Assembly (NCBI RefSeq): GCF_013184745.1
Contig: NZ_JAATVU010000013.1
Location: 59,655-123,654 of the forward strand
DNA: 64,000 bases
Direction of reading: 5' to 3'
From: Mangrovicoccus sp. HB161399
Lineage (GTDB): Bacteria > Pseudomonadota > Alphaproteobacteria > Rhodobacterales > Rhodobacteraceae
Part shown: positions 15,937 through 28,256 of the stretch, in pieces
Layout: each line of letters opens with the position of its first letter
How positions within the stretch are numbered: the first letter of the stretch is position 1
The notes under the pieces: model-generated
Seen by the model: the letters and a program-made list of their open reading frames with translations, nothing else
The model's database searches: none
Told to the model about the DNA's origin: nothing
Position numbers and translations under genes: made by a program

Positions 15937-16713
15937 GTGAAGATCGGCGTTGACGTGACGATGGACTACCAGCTGGGCAAGGAACGCGTCGTGTTCCTCA
16001 CGCTCGAGGCGGCGGATACCGACGGACAGCACGTGCTGGAGAGCAGGCTGGACATCCAGGGGGCGCAGCTGTCGCGCATCCCGGGCGAAAGCGGCATCGG
16101 CAGCCGGGTGGTCGCGCGGCTCGATGCCGACGTGATGCGGCTGGCCTACCGCGCCGAGGTCGAGATCACCCGCCCCGAGATTTCGCTGGAGGACATGTCC
16201 GCCGCCCCCTGGCACGACCTGCCGGCCGAAGCGATGACCTATCTGCGGCCCAGCCGCTTCTGCCAGTCGGACATGTTCGAGACCTTCGCGACCCACCGCT
16301 TCGGCGGCCTGGAGGGCGGCGCCAAGGTCGATGCCATCCGCGGCTGGGTGGCGGAGGAGCTGTCCTACGTGCCGGGCGCGTCGAACGCGACCACGACGGT
16401 GATCGACACCTTCACCTCGCGCCAGGGCGTCTGCCGCGACTATGCCCACATGCTCTGCACGCTCTGCCGCGCCTCGGACATCCCCGCCCGCTACGTCTCG
16501 GTCTACGCCCCCGATGTCGAGCCGCCGGATTTCCATGCCGTGGCCCAGGTCTGGCTGGACGACGCATGGCATATCGTCGACGCCACCGGCATGTGCCGCC
16601 CCGAAAGCACCGTCATCGTCGCCGTCGGGCGCGACGCCTATGACGTGGCCTTCATGGAGAACCGCGGCATGGTGCAGCTGGAGTCGCAGAACGTGGGCGT
16701 CCGGACGATCTGA
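15937..16713 (+). CDS. Transglutaminase-like cysteine protease family protein
   Basis: A 258-aa cytosolic protein. After an N-terminal beta-rich region, the transglutaminase/protease core begins at about residue 130. The catalytic triad is readable: Cys166 in RQGVCRDYAHM, His200 in DFHAVAQVW and Asp215 in IVDATGMC. Proteins like this are usually peptidases or amide-modifying enzymes; the substrate is unknown. The start is a GTG with GGAGGG upstream. It stands alone between the rpmE terminator and the next gene. Confidence 0.88.
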   Translation: MKIGVDVTMDYQLGKERVVFLTLEAADTDGQHVLESRLDIQGAQLSRIPGESGIGSRVVARLDADVMRLAYRAEVEITRPEISLEDMSAAPWHDLPAEAMTYLRPSRFCQSDMFETFATHRFGGLEGGAKVDAIRGWVAEELSYVPGASNATTTVIDTFTSRQGVCRDYAHMLCTLCRASDIPARYVSVYAPDVEPPDFHAVAQVWLDDAWHIVDATGMCRPESTVIVAVGRDAYDVAFMENRGMVQLESQNVGVRTI

Positions 16714-16791
16714 CTTCGGCCGCGCGTCCCTGTGGATTTGGCGGCACGGCTCGGCTAGCATCCTCCGGGATTGCATCCGGGAGCTCGAGTC

Positions 16792-18207
16792 ATGCGTCTT
16801 GCCGCGACCCTTTCGGCCATGGCCGCCGCTGCGCCGGGCTTTGCCGCCACGCTGGAACCCGCTTCGGTCCTGCCTTCCAGCCTGACGCTCCGCATCACAG
16901 AGGTAGGCAAGGCCGGCGCGACCCGGTCCGGCAACAACTACGCGTCGCCGGCCGCCGATGCTTCGGGCCTCTGGATCGCCGACCAGACCGGGACGCTCTA
17001 CCGCAGCGGCGCGGACGGCACCGCCGCCGTGCTCCAGGCCCCAGACCTGCCGTCCGAGCTGGTTCCGAACGGCCGCGAAGGGTTCCTCGAGGTCGCCCCC
17101 ACGGCCGATGGCAGCGCGCTCTACGTGCTCGTGACCTCGGACACGCTGCCCTCCGCCGCCGTGCCGCTGGCGGAGCTGCCCGCCCCCCTGCCCGGCGCCT
17201 GCTGCGCGGACGGCCGCGCCGTGGACGACATCTACGAGATCGTGCCCGGCAACACCCAGTACCAGATCCTCTACCGCTATACCGTGGAGGACGGCGTCCC
17301 CGCCGATCCGCAACCGGTCACGGCGCTGGAGGTCCAGTACGGCTCGAGCGCGCATCGCGGCGGCGCGATGGCCGTGCTGCCCGACGGCCGGCTTCTGCTT
17401 GCCACCGGCGACAACCTGCCGGCAGGCACGGACGGCCGCGGCGCGCCGCAGGACGATGGCGAACATGTCGGCAAGCTCCTCCTGGTCGACCCGTCCGACG
17501 GCAGCATCACGGTGGCGGCGAAGGGCGTCCGCAATGTCCAGCACCTGCAGATCGCCGGAACCGCCGCCGGCCCGGTGGTCGTCTTCGGCGATATCGGCGG
17601 CGCCGTGGCCGAGGAGGTCAACGCGGTGCCGCTGGCCGATCTGCTGGACACCTCGGAGATCGAGAATTTCGGCTGGGGCCGCGCCGCGGACGGCCTGGCG
17701 CGCGAGGGCACGTTCTACATCTCGCCCGGCGTCCCACTGGGTGCCCCTGCCGAGGCCCTTTCGCTGATTCCGCCGGACGAGGAGGGCTTCCTGCAGGCCA
17801 TCGCCCAGATCGGCCGCACCGATCCCGCGTCGCCCTTCGCGCTGTCAGGCCCGGTCGTGTCCGACGTGTCCTTCGACCAGATAGGCATCCTGTTCGCCGA
17901 TCTCGTCTCGGGAAGCCTCTTCGCCACCACGGGCGATCTGGCCGGGACCGGACAGGACGTGTTCGACGTGTCGCTGGTGGACGCCGACGGAATCGCCGTG
18001 ACCCTGCTGGAGCTTTCCGCCCGCAGCGACCGCGCCGATCCGCGCTTCTTCCTCTTCGCCGACGGCAGCGCCGGGGTGCTGATCGAATCGACCGCCACCT
18101 ATTACCGGCTCACCGAGGTGGCGCAGCGGGCCGCCGTGCCGCTGCCGGCCGGGCTGCTGCTGCTGGCCTCCGCCCTGCCGCTGCTGCTGCGCCGCCGCCG
18201 CGGCTGA
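16792..18207 (+). CDS. VPLPA-CTERM exported beta-propeller, sugar-dehydrogenase-like
   Basis: A 471-aa exported protein. It has a signal peptide (residues 1-20), a large beta-propeller-like body, and the C-terminal sorting signal VPLPAGLLLL followed by a hydrophobic segment and RRRRG, a VPLPA-CTERM tail recognised by exosortase-type systems. The body resembles the PQQ glucose/sorbosone dehydrogenase fold: SSAHRGGAMAVLPDGRLLLA, then GEHVGKLLLVDPSDGS, blade motifs typical of that family. The usual PQQ and calcium ligands cannot be confirmed by eye, so catalysis is uncertain. GGGAG precedes the ATG. A second VPLPA-CTERM gene lies at 43309. Confidence 0.8.
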   Translation: MRLAATLSAMAAAAPGFAATLEPASVLPSSLTLRITEVGKAGATRSGNNYASPAADASGLWIADQTGTLYRSGADGTAAVLQAPDLPSELVPNGREGFLEVAPTADGSALYVLVTSDTLPSAAVPLAELPAPLPGACCADGRAVDDIYEIVPGNTQYQILYRYTVEDGVPADPQPVTALEVQYGSSAHRGGAMAVLPDGRLLLATGDNLPAGTDGRGAPQDDGEHVGKLLLVDPSDGSITVAAKGVRNVQHLQIAGTAAGPVVVFGDIGGAVAEEVNAVPLADLLDTSEIENFGWGRAADGLAREGTFYISPGVPLGAPAEALSLIPPDEEGFLQAIAQIGRTDPASPFALSGPVVSDVSFDQIGILFADLVSGSLFATTGDLAGTGQDVFDVSLVDADGIAVTLLELSARSDRADPRFFLFADGSAGVLIESTATYYRLTEVAQRAAVPLPAGLLLLASALPLLLRRRRG

Positions 18208-18219
18208 ACCGCCCGGGCG

Positions 18220-18459
18220 TCAGCCCTTGCTGCTCATGTTCATGAAGGCGGACATGAAATCGGAGAAGATCTCGGCATTGCCGCCCGCAGCCTTCATCCA
18301 GTTCTGGATCATCGCCTCGGGCGTGAGCTGCTCCATGTGCTCCTCGATCTTGGCGTTCATCTTGTCGAGCCACGCCTCCTGCATCGGCCGCACATCGGGC
18401 AGGCCCATGAGTTCCCGCGCCTCCATCGGCGTCATGTCCACGTCGATCTTGACCTTCAT
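18220..18459 (-). CDS. Small conserved alphaproteobacterial protein (DUF6489-like)
   Basis: A 79-aa helical protein (KVKIDVDMTPMEARELMGLPDV, then a helix-rich WLDKMNAKIEEHMEQLTPEAM and NWMKAAGGNAEIF). It resembles the small DUF6489 family of alphaproteobacteria; that name is from memory and not checked. No function is known. It is convergent with the preceding VPLPA gene, with only 12 bp between stops. Confidence 0.75.
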   Translation of the reverse strand: MKVKIDVDMTPMEARELMGLPDVRPMQEAWLDKMNAKIEEHMEQLTPEAMIQNWMKAAGGNAEIFSDFMSAFMNMSSKG

Positions 18460-18515
18460 CCCGTTTCCTTCCCGCCGGCCGGCGCGTTCCGATTTCCTGC
18501 AACCCTAGCAGCAGC

Positions 18516-18679
18516 TTATCCACAGGGAAAGCGGCGGCTGTGACTCATTGGACGCACCGCGGAAAGTTTTCCCGCGGCTGCGGACCCGGCCGCGACGCGA
18601 CCGCTTTCCATTGCCGGGCGCAGGACATAGGGTGTCTTCCACCGCGCGGCTGCGCGCCTTCCTCCCAAGTCCGAGAGTC
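18516..18679 (+). promoter_or_regulatory. mipZ upstream region with a DnaA box and two GANTC sites
   Basis: A perfect DnaA box, TTATCCACA (18516-18524), and two GANTC sites (GACTC 18542-18546; GAGTC 18675-18679, just before the start) lie upstream of mipZ. GANTC is the target of the cell-cycle methyltransferase CcrM, which in Caulobacter activates mipZ and ftsZ transcription. Two GANTC in about 200 bp is close to chance in a genome of this composition, so only the combination and location are suggestive. Confidence 0.5.
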
Positions 18680-18685
18680 CGCCAA

Positions 18686-19498
18686 ATGGCCTACATCATC
18701 GTCGTCGGCAACGAAAAGGGCGGGTCCGGGAAATCGACCACGACCATGCATGTGGCCACGGCGCTGGTGCGCATGGGCCATAGCGTCGGCGCCATCGACC
18801 TCGACCTGCGCCAGCGCTCCTTCGGCCGCTTCGTCGAGAACCGGACCGCCTTCTGCCGCCGCGAGGGCATCGCCCTGCCCATTCCCGACTACCTGCCCCT
18901 GCCCGAGATCGCGGCCGGTGACGTGCCCGAGGGCGCCAATGTCTACGACCTGCGGCTGGACGCGGCGATCACCCAGCTGGAGGGCCGCCACGACTTCCTG
19001 ATGATCGACTGCCCCGGCTCGCATACCAGGCTGAGCCAGATCGCGCATTCGCTGGCCGACACGCTGGTCACGCCGCTGAACGACAGCTTCATCGATTTCG
19101 ACCTGCTGGCGCATCACGACCCGGATACCGGCGCGATAACCGGCCCGTCGGTCTATGCCGAAATGGTCTGGAACGCGCGCCAGCTGCGCGCCCAGGCCGG
19201 GCTGAAGCCGATCGACTGGATCGTGCTGCGCAACCGCATGGGCTCGCAGCAGATGCACAACAAGAAGCGCGTGGGCGACGCGCTGATGGACCTGTCGAAG
19301 CGGATCGGCTTCCGCGTGGCGCCGGGCTTCGCCGAGAGGGTGATCTTCCGCGAGCTCTTCCCGCGCGGGCTGACTCTGCTTGACCTGCGCGATGTCGGCG
19401 GCGGCGGCGGGCTGACCATGTCCAACATTGCCGCCAGGCAGGAAGTGCGCGACCTTGTCGGCGAATTGCGCTTGCCAGGCGTGGTCGCTAATTTCTAA
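18686..19498 (+). CDS. mipZ: Division-plane positioning ATPase MipZ
   Basis: A 270-aa ParA-like ATPase that forms a polar gradient through ParB, blocks FtsZ polymerisation near the poles and so places the division site at midcell. The deviant Walker A box is residues 8-18 (GNEKGGSGKST). The family's long insert and the sequence DLDLRQRSFGRFVENR separate MipZ from ParA. Walker B is FLMIDCPGSH, and RNRMGSQQMHNKKRV follows. The ATG at 18686 gives the canonical MAYIIVVGNEKGG. Its upstream region carries a DnaA box and GANTC sites. Confidence 0.95.
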   Translation: MAYIIVVGNEKGGSGKSTTTMHVATALVRMGHSVGAIDLDLRQRSFGRFVENRTAFCRREGIALPIPDYLPLPEIAAGDVPEGANVYDLRLDAAITQLEGRHDFLMIDCPGSHTRLSQIAHSLADTLVTPLNDSFIDFDLLAHHDPDTGAITGPSVYAEMVWNARQLRAQAGLKPIDWIVLRNRMGSQQMHNKKRVGDALMDLSKRIGFRVAPGFAERVIFRELFPRGLTLLDLRDVGGGGGLTMSNIAARQEVRDLVGELRLPGVVANF

Positions 19499-19578
19499 AT
19501 CGGGTTTACAAATTCCGCGTGCATCTGGACGGGCAATGGCCCATACAGGTAGCAAATGCCCAAACCCGGGAGGAGAAG

Positions 19579-20532
19579 ATGGCACGGATTTTCGTCTGCG
19601 GCGAAGCGATCATGGATTTCGTTCCCGTCGGCACGGCGGCGGGCGAGGCCTTCCTGCCCCTGCCCGGCGGCTCGCCGATGAACACTGCCAAGGCAGCCGC
19701 CTGCGCAGGCGCGGAGTCGCATTTCCTCGGCGCGATCTCGCGCGACCTGTTCGGCGAGCGGCTGCTGGCGGACATGGTGGCCCACGGCGTGCGCACCGGA
19801 CTGACCCCGCGCAGCGACCTGCCCTCGACCCTGGCCTTCGTCGACATGTCGACCGGCGAGCCGCGCTATGCCTTCTACGACCGCGACAGCGCGGCGGTGA
19901 ACATGGCGCCGACGGCGGACGGCATCGACCCGCAGCCGGGCGACATCCTCGCCGTCGGCTCGATCTCGCTGATCCCCGAACCGGGCGCAGGCAACATCCT
20001 GCGCTTCGCGCTCGGCCAGGCGGACAGCCAGATGCTGGCCTTCGACCCGAATGTCCGCGCCAACATGATCACCGACCGTGCCGCCTGGGAGCCGCGGGTG
20101 GAGGCGCTGTTCGCGGCCGCGTCCATCGTCAAGATCAGCTCGGAGGATCTCGACTATCTGCGCCCCGGCCAGTCGCGCGAGGATTTCGCGGCGGAGCTGA
20201 CCGGCAAGGGCGTCGGGCTGGTCGTGGTCACCGGCGGATCCGAAGGCGCGCTGGGGCTGACGCGGGCAGGCCGCGCGCAGGTCATGGCGCCGAAGATCGC
20301 GGTGGCGGACACGGTCGGCGCGGGCGACACCTTCATGGGCAACCTGCTGGCCGGCATCCTGGAGATCGGCTGCCCCGGCAAGGCGGCGCTGTCCGGACTG
20401 GGCGATGCCGCGCTCGAGACGCTGCTGACCCGGGCGGCCTGGGCGGCGGCCATCAACTGCACGCGGACCGGCTGCAATCCGCCGCAGCGCCAGGAAGTGC
20501 TCGACGCGATCGCGGCCGGCAAGATCGGCTGA
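19579..20532 (+). CDS. PfkB-family sugar kinase (fructokinase-like)
   Basis: A 317-aa ribokinase-fold kinase. It has the N-terminal FVCGEAIMDFVPVG, the substrate-binding GGSPMNTAKAAACAG, and the C-terminal PfkB signature DTVGAGDTFMGN, with catalytic base Asp250. The closest pattern is fructokinase, phosphorylating fructose to fructose 6-phosphate; ribokinase or another sugar kinase cannot be excluded. GGAGG precedes the ATG. It follows mipZ by 80 bp, probably as a separate unit. No sugar transporter is next to it. Confidence 0.85.
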   Translation: MARIFVCGEAIMDFVPVGTAAGEAFLPLPGGSPMNTAKAAACAGAESHFLGAISRDLFGERLLADMVAHGVRTGLTPRSDLPSTLAFVDMSTGEPRYAFYDRDSAAVNMAPTADGIDPQPGDILAVGSISLIPEPGAGNILRFALGQADSQMLAFDPNVRANMITDRAAWEPRVEALFAAASIVKISSEDLDYLRPGQSREDFAAELTGKGVGLVVVTGGSEGALGLTRAGRAQVMAPKIAVADTVGAGDTFMGNLLAGILEIGCPGKAALSGLGDAALETLLTRAAWAAAINCTRTGCNPPQRQEVLDAIAAGKIG

Positions 20533-21022
20533 CCGCAGGGCGGGCCTTCCGCCCGTGCGAAACCTTGGGAATGCCGCCGGATGGCGGCACCCGCAAATCC
20601 CCCGCCCTGCCCTTTGGCCCGCCCTTGAACCGTCCCGCCTGCCGGAATGATCCTCGGCACCGTCAGGCGGCGGGACGGTCATCCCGGCCGGGCAACGGAG
20701 ATCTTGCGTCCCGCGCCGGAGAACGCTCCGCGAGCGGCCGGACATGAGATCCCGGCCGCGGGGGCACCCACGGCGCCGACTTGGCGATGACCGAACGGCG
20801 CATGGACGCAGCCATTCCAGCCGCGTCACGTCTCGACGGGACCTGCGGCGGAGCCCGCGGCGCTGACATGCAGGAGGGTGCCGAAGAACATCGCGTTGCC
20901 GGAGACAGGATAGCCTGCAGGCGACCTTTTCCAGCGTCCCGTCTTCCGCGGCTGCCCCCAGCCGACCCGACCGCACTCTAAGGCGGCCCTCAAACCGGGA
21001 GCGTCATCCGCGGCGCGGGCGG
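20533..21022. other. 490-bp gap between the sugar kinase and glmM: no gene seen
   Basis: No frame has credible coding features. Two structures are visible: a hairpin just past the kinase stop (GGGCGG at 20538, CCGCCC ending at 20554) and an inverted repeat (CCGTCCCGCC at 20630-20639 with GGCGGGACGG at 20669-20678). Neither has a U run. Confidence 0.5.
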
Positions 21023-22363
21023 TCAGGCGGCGCGCTCGACGGCGCCCGCCAGTTCCTCGACCACTTCGCTGAGCACCGCCGGATCGGCATGTTCCGCCAT
21101 GACGCGGATCAGCGGCTCGGTCCCCGACTTGCGGATCAGCAGCCGTCCCTGCCCTTCCAGCCGCTTTTCGGCCGCAGCGATCGCCGCCTTGACCTCTTCG
21201 GCCTCCAGCGGCGCCTTGCCCGCGGCGTAGCGGACGTTCTTCAGGAGCTGCGGACAGGGCTCGAAGCTCTTCGCCAGCTCGGAGGCAGGGCGGCCGATGC
21301 GCACCATCTCCGCAAGGAACTGCAGCCCGGCCAGCAGGCCGTCGCCGGTGGTGGCATAGTCGGTCATGACGATATGGCCCGACTGCTCGCCGCCCAGGTT
21401 CCAGCCGTGGCGGCGCATCGCCTCGACCACGTAGCGGTCGCCCACCGGCGTGCGGTGCAGCTTCAGCCCGCACGCCGCGAGGAAATGTTCCAGCCCGAGA
21501 TTCGACATGACGGTCGCGACCAGCGTGCCGTCCTTCAGCCGCCCTTCCTCGGCCCAGCGGGCGGCCAGCAGCGCCATGATCTGGTCGCCATCGGCCTGCG
21601 CGCCGGTCTCGTCGAGGATCAGCACCCGGTCGGCATCGCCGTCGAGGCAGATGCCGACATGCGCGCCATGCGCCCGCACCGCCTCGGCCGCGGCCTGCGG
21701 CGCGGTGGAGCCGACGCCGTCATTGATGTTGCGGCCGTTCGGGCTGACGCCGAGATGGACCACCTCGGCACCGAGTTCCCAGAGCACCTCCGGCGCGGCG
21801 CGGTAGGCCGCGCCGTTGGCGCAGTCGATCACCACCTTCAGCCCGTCGAGCGTCATGCCGTGAGGCAGGGTGGATTTCACCCGCTCCTGATAGCGGAACC
21901 GGCCATCGTCGATCCGCTTGGCGCGTCCGATGTTTTCGGGCTTGGCCGGTTCGACCCCGGCCTCCAGAAGCGCCTCGATCTCCTCCTCGGCGGCATCCGA
22001 CAGCTTGAAGCCGTCAGGGCCGAAGAACTTGATGCCGTTATCCTCGTGCGGATTGTGGCTGGCAGAAATCATGATGCCGACATCGGCGCGCATCGAGGTG
22101 GTCAGCATCCCCACCGCCGGGGTCGGCACCGGCCCCAGCAGCAGCACGTTCATGCCGGTGGAGGTCAGCCCGGCCGTCAGCGCGGTTTCCAGCATGTAGC
22201 AGCTCAGGCGCGTGTCCTTGCCGATCACCACGCGGTGCGTGTCCTTGCCGTCGCGGCGAAAATAGCGTCCGGCCGCCGCGCCGAGGCGCAGCGCCATCTC
22301 GGCGGTCATCGGGTGGCTGTTGGCGCGGCCGCGCACCCCGTCTGTTCCGAACAGCTTCCGCAT
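21023..22363 (-). CDS. glmM: Phosphoglucosamine mutase
   Basis: A 446-aa enzyme interconverting glucosamine 6-phosphate and glucosamine 1-phosphate, feeding UDP-GlcNAc for peptidoglycan and lipid A. The phosphoserine loop is [12 protein letters not shown] with catalytic Ser102, the same position as in E. coli. The metal loop is CLDGDADRV, the sugar loop GGEQSGHI and the phosphate loop [12 protein letters not shown]. The ATG starts the canonical [12 protein letters not shown]. It lies downstream of the SleB-type cell wall hydrolase on the same strand. With lpxC, lpxK and waaA elsewhere in the window, it belongs to envelope synthesis. Confidence 0.97.
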   Translation of the reverse strand: MRKLFGTDGVRGRANSHPMTAEMALRLGAAAGRYFRRDGKDTHRVVIGKDTRLSCYMLETALTAGLTSTGMNVLLLGPVPTPAVGMLTTSMRADVGIMISASHNPHEDNGIKFFGPDGFKLSDAAEEEIEALLEAGVEPAKPENIGRAKRIDDGRFRYQERVKSTLPHGMTLDGLKVVIDCANGAAYRAAPEVLWELGAEVVHLGVSPNGRNINDGVGSTAPQAAAEAVRAHGAHVGICLDGDADRVLILDETGAQADGDQIMALLAARWAEEGRLKDGTLVATVMSNLGLEHFLAACGLKLHRTPVGDRYVVEAMRRHGWNLGGEQSGHIVMTDYATTGDGLLAGLQFLAEMVRIGRPASELAKSFEPCPQLLKNVRYAAGKAPLEAEEVKAAIAAAEKRLEGQGRLLIRKSGTEPLIRVMAEHADPAVLSEVVEELAGAVERAA

Positions 22364-22521
22364 GGCAAGTCTCCAAGTTCCGTTCAGGCGCGGGGCCGGC
22401 CGCCATCGGCCCGGGGCCCCGCTCCGGTCCGACAGGATATGGACGGTGCCGCGGGCAAGGCAAGACGGAAACGCCGCAGCGCGATGCCGCGGCGGAGGAC
22501 CGCCGGCCGGCGGTCCGGGGC

Positions 22522-23184
22522 CTATTGCCGGTAGAAGTAATGCACCCCGATCGAGGCGGTGCGCGGGAAGATCGAGGCCCAGTTCGGCCGCACCGCGCGG
22601 GTGTGGTAATGCGTGGCGCCGTGGGTCAGGTTGCTCTTCGCGCCCTTCAGCATCAGCGCCGCGACCTTGGAGACCTGCTTCCAGGCCTTCTTCTCGCCGA
22701 TGGTCTCGGCCCGGCCGTCGCAGGCATAGCTGAACTGGCAGCCATGCTTGCGGCCGCTGCCCTGGTTGACCACGCCGCAGACCGAATTCGGATAGGCCTT
22801 GGACTTCACCCGGTTCAGGATCACCTCGGCCACGGCGAACTGGCCCTTCACGCTTTCGCCGCGGGCCTCGAAATAGAGCGCCTCGGACAGGCATTCCCAT
22901 TCCGGCCCGCCGCCCTTCGCGGTCTGGTCCGACAGCCAGTCGCGGGTGTACTGGACTTTCTTGCGGAAGCGCGGCTTGCGCTCCCCGCGGGGGACCGGAC
23001 GGACGGTCAGAGACCCCAGAGCGACCCCGTCCGACAGGAGCACGTCGCGCTCCGCATCGAAGAGAGCGCCCAGCCCGGTGTCGATATCGAGAGAAGGGTC
23101 ATTCGAGGTGCTCATGGTTACCTCTGCCGCCGCGACTCCGATATGGAGGACAGCAGCAACGGTCGCCAATGCACGCAGTATCAT
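22522..23184 (-). CDS. SleB-type cell wall hydrolase
   Basis: A 220-aa exported hydrolase. A signal peptide (residues 1-20, ending GVAAA) is followed by a linker and the Hydrolase_2 (SleB/CwlJ) domain from about residue 115. The hallmark [27 protein letters not shown] contains the catalytic Glu, followed by [22 protein letters not shown]. The two cysteines probably form a disulfide. In alphaproteobacteria these are vegetative peptidoglycan hydrolases, not spore enzymes. The ATG at 23184 gives the signal peptide and has GGTGAAA upstream. It is transcribed toward glmM. Confidence 0.9.
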   Translation of the reverse strand: MILRALATVAAVLHIGVAAAEVTMSTSNDPSLDIDTGLGALFDAERDVLLSDGVALGSLTVRPVPRGERKPRFRKKVQYTRDWLSDQTAKGGGPEWECLSEALYFEARGESVKGQFAVAEVILNRVKSKAYPNSVCGVVNQGSGRKHGCQFSYACDGRAETIGEKKAWKQVSKVAALMLKGAKSNLTHGATHYHTRAVRPNWASIFPRTASIGVHYFYRQ

Positions 23185-23351
23185 GACAATTTCACCCAAG
23201 TCGATCAATTCCGACTCGGGGCGTATAAAGACCGGCCGCTAGATGCAATACTCGACAAAAAGTACGCATTGGGCGGATAGTGGCACCAAGGCCACATTCC
23301 ACATGTCGGCGAGAATCTGCCGATTGTCAAGAATTTGTCGTAATTTCGGGA

Positions 23352-25892
<2,541 letters not shown>

Positions 25893-26080
25893 GGGCCCGG
25901 TCTCCTCCGTCGCATCCCGACCGGAGGCTACACCGGTGCCGCGGGAAGGCCAAGCGCTGCGAAAGTGGCAGGCCCGGGAAGGCCGGACCCGGCTGCCGCT
26001 GCGCCCGGAGGCCCGGGCCGGTCAAGGTCCGGCCGGCCCGGATTGCCGGGCCGCCGGGCGGGGCGGCAGGCGGCGGAGGC

Positions 26081-28159
26081 TCAGAGTTCGGGAACCGCGC
26101 GCTCGCCGGAGAGCTTCGACAGATCCGCGGCCTGGCTGCAGGTCGTGCGGATCACATGCAGCAGGTTCAGCCGGTTGCGCCGGACGACCTGGTTGTCGCT
26201 GTTGACCTGCACGGCTTCGAAGAACGCGTCGACAGGGGCGCGCAGGGCGGCCATGCCCCGCATGGCCGCCGCGAAATCCTCGGCCTCGATGGCCGAGGAG
26301 ATCGCCCGCCCTTCGCTCTCCAGCGCCGCGAAGAGCGACCGCTCCTCGCCGGTCTCCGCCAGCTTGGCGTCGGGTCCGAAGGAGTATTCCACCCCGTCAG
26401 CCTCCTCGGCCTGCGCCAGGATGTTGTTCGCCCGCTTGAAGCCCTGCACCAGATTGCCGCCGTCCGCCGTCTTCAGGAAGCCTTCCAGCGCCTCGGCCCG
26501 CTTGACCAGCAGCGCCAGGTCGTCATTGCCCGGCATCGCGAGGCAGGCATCGATCACGTCATGCGGGATGCCCTTGTCGCGCAGGTAGACCTTCAGCCGG
26601 TCATGGAAGAAGCCCATCAGATCGGCGGCATCAGCCCCCGGATAGCCCTTGGCGAAGACCTCCGACAGGTTGCAGCGCACGCCGTTCTCCAGAACCAGAC
26701 GGATCACGCCCAGAGCGGCACGGCGCAGCGCGAACGGGTCCTTCGAGCCGGTCGGCTTCTCGTCGATCGCCCAGAACCCGGTCAGCGTGTCGATCTTGTC
26801 GGCCAGCGCGACCGCCACCGACAGCGGCGCGGAGGGCACGTCGTCCGACGGCCCCAGCGGCTGGTAATGCGCCCCGGCCACGGCAGCGATTGCCGCAGGA
26901 TGCCCGGCCGCCTCGATATAGTAGCCGCCCATCACGCCCTGGAGCTCCGGGAATTCGTAGACCATCTCGGACGACAGGTCCGCCTTGGCCAGCCGCGCCG
27001 CGGTCTCCGCCTGTTCCGGATCGGCGCCGACGATCGGCGCGATTCCGCGGGCCAGCGCCGCGATGCGGGCGATCCGCTCCGCCTGGGAGCCCAGCTTGTT
27101 GTGGAAGGTCACATGGGTCAGCGACTCGAGCCAGTCGCCCATCCCGGCCTTCGCCACGCGCAGGTCGTTCTCCCAGAAGAATTTCGCGTCGCTGAGACGC
27201 GCCGACAGCACCTTCTGGTTGCCGCGCAGGATCTCCGCCCCGCCGTCGCGGGTCTCGCGGTTCGCCACGGTGACGAAGCGCACGATCTTGCCGGTCGCCG
27301 GATCCTTCACCGAGAAGAACTTCTGGTGCTCCTTCATCGAGGTCTTCAGCACTTCGGGCGGCAGGCCGAGGAAATCCTCGCCGATCTCGCCCATCAGCAC
27401 CACCGGCCATTCGACGAGGCCCGACACCTCGATCAGCAGTCCGTGGTCCTCGACCGCCTCCAGCCCGCAGGCAAAGGCCTGGTTGGTGGCGTCGGCCCAG
27501 ATATGCGAAGCGCGGTCATCGGCATCGAGCACGACGTTGCGGCGGCTCAGCGCCGCGGCGTAGTCGTCGAAGCTGGTGACCTTGAAGCGGCCCGGCGCCA
27601 TGAAGCGGTGGCCTTCGGTGGTATCGCCCGACGCGATGCCGCCGACTTCCAGCGGCACGATCTCGCTGCCGGCCTCATCGTAGAGAATGCACAGGATCGA
27701 GTGCAGCGGACGCACCCAGCGCAGCTCGCCCGCGCCCCAGCGCATGGATTTCGGCCAGGGGAACTTGTGGATCGCGTCGGCCAGCACCTCGGCGACGATC
27801 TCCGCTGCCTTCCGGCCGGGCTTCTCGAAGGAGGCGAAGTAGACCTGCCCCTTCTTGTCGTCGCGTATCTCCAGCTGGTCCATGGTCAGGCCGGTGGAGC
27901 GCAGGAAGCCCTCGATGGCCCTTTCCGGCGCGCCGACCTTCGGGCCCTTGCGTTCCTCGGTCAGGGTCGGGCTTTCGGCCAGCAGCCCCTGCACGGTCAG
28001 CGCCAGGCGGCGCGGCGTGGCGAAGGCGCCCGCCCCGGCATAGGTCAGCCCCGCCTCGACCAGGCCGTCGGTCACCAGCTTCCGCAGGTCCTCGCCCGCC
28101 TTCGTCTGCATCCGGGCCGGGATTTCTTCGGAAAAGAGTTCGATCAGCAGGTCGGGCAT
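26081..28159 (-). CDS. glyS: Glycine-tRNA ligase beta subunit
   Basis: A 692-aa beta subunit of the tetrameric (alpha2beta2) glycyl-tRNA synthetase. It starts with the conserved LLIELFSEEIPARMQ and contains the family blocks EERKGPKVGAPERAIEGFLRS, LRWVRPLHSILCILYD and SLTHVTFHNKLGSQAERIARI, with an anticodon-binding-like region at the C terminus. The alpha subunit gene glyQ, needed for activity and usually nearby, is not in this window. The ATG at 28159 is the first giving the canonical start. gltS lies upstream. Confidence 0.96.
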   Translation of the reverse strand: MPDLLIELFSEEIPARMQTKAGEDLRKLVTDGLVEAGLTYAGAGAFATPRRLALTVQGLLAESPTLTEERKGPKVGAPERAIEGFLRSTGLTMDQLEIRDDKKGQVYFASFEKPGRKAAEIVAEVLADAIHKFPWPKSMRWGAGELRWVRPLHSILCILYDEAGSEIVPLEVGGIASGDTTEGHRFMAPGRFKVTSFDDYAAALSRRNVVLDADDRASHIWADATNQAFACGLEAVEDHGLLIEVSGLVEWPVVLMGEIGEDFLGLPPEVLKTSMKEHQKFFSVKDPATGKIVRFVTVANRETRDGGAEILRGNQKVLSARLSDAKFFWENDLRVAKAGMGDWLESLTHVTFHNKLGSQAERIARIAALARGIAPIVGADPEQAETAARLAKADLSSEMVYEFPELQGVMGGYYIEAAGHPAAIAAVAGAHYQPLGPSDDVPSAPLSVAVALADKIDTLTGFWAIDEKPTGSKDPFALRRAALGVIRLVLENGVRCNLSEVFAKGYPGADAADLMGFFHDRLKVYLRDKGIPHDVIDACLAMPGNDDLALLVKRAEALEGFLKTADGGNLVQGFKRANNILAQAEEADGVEYSFGPDAKLAETGEERSLFAALESEGRAISSAIEAEDFAAAMRGMAALRAPVDAFFEAVQVNSDNQVVRRNRLNLLHVIRTTCSQAADLSKLSGERAVPEL

Positions 28160-28256
28160 CGGGGGAATTCTCTGCGTCTGGCTACGGTCCGTCGCGCGAT
28201 ACCAGCCGCGCGAGGGGAATGGCAAGCATCTCCGCCGGTTTCGGGGCTCCTGCGGC

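Noticed and set aside
20533..21022. Possible small gene between the sugar kinase and glmM
   Set aside because: All frames are short, Arg/Pro-rich and without a Shine-Dalgarno; only hairpins are supported.
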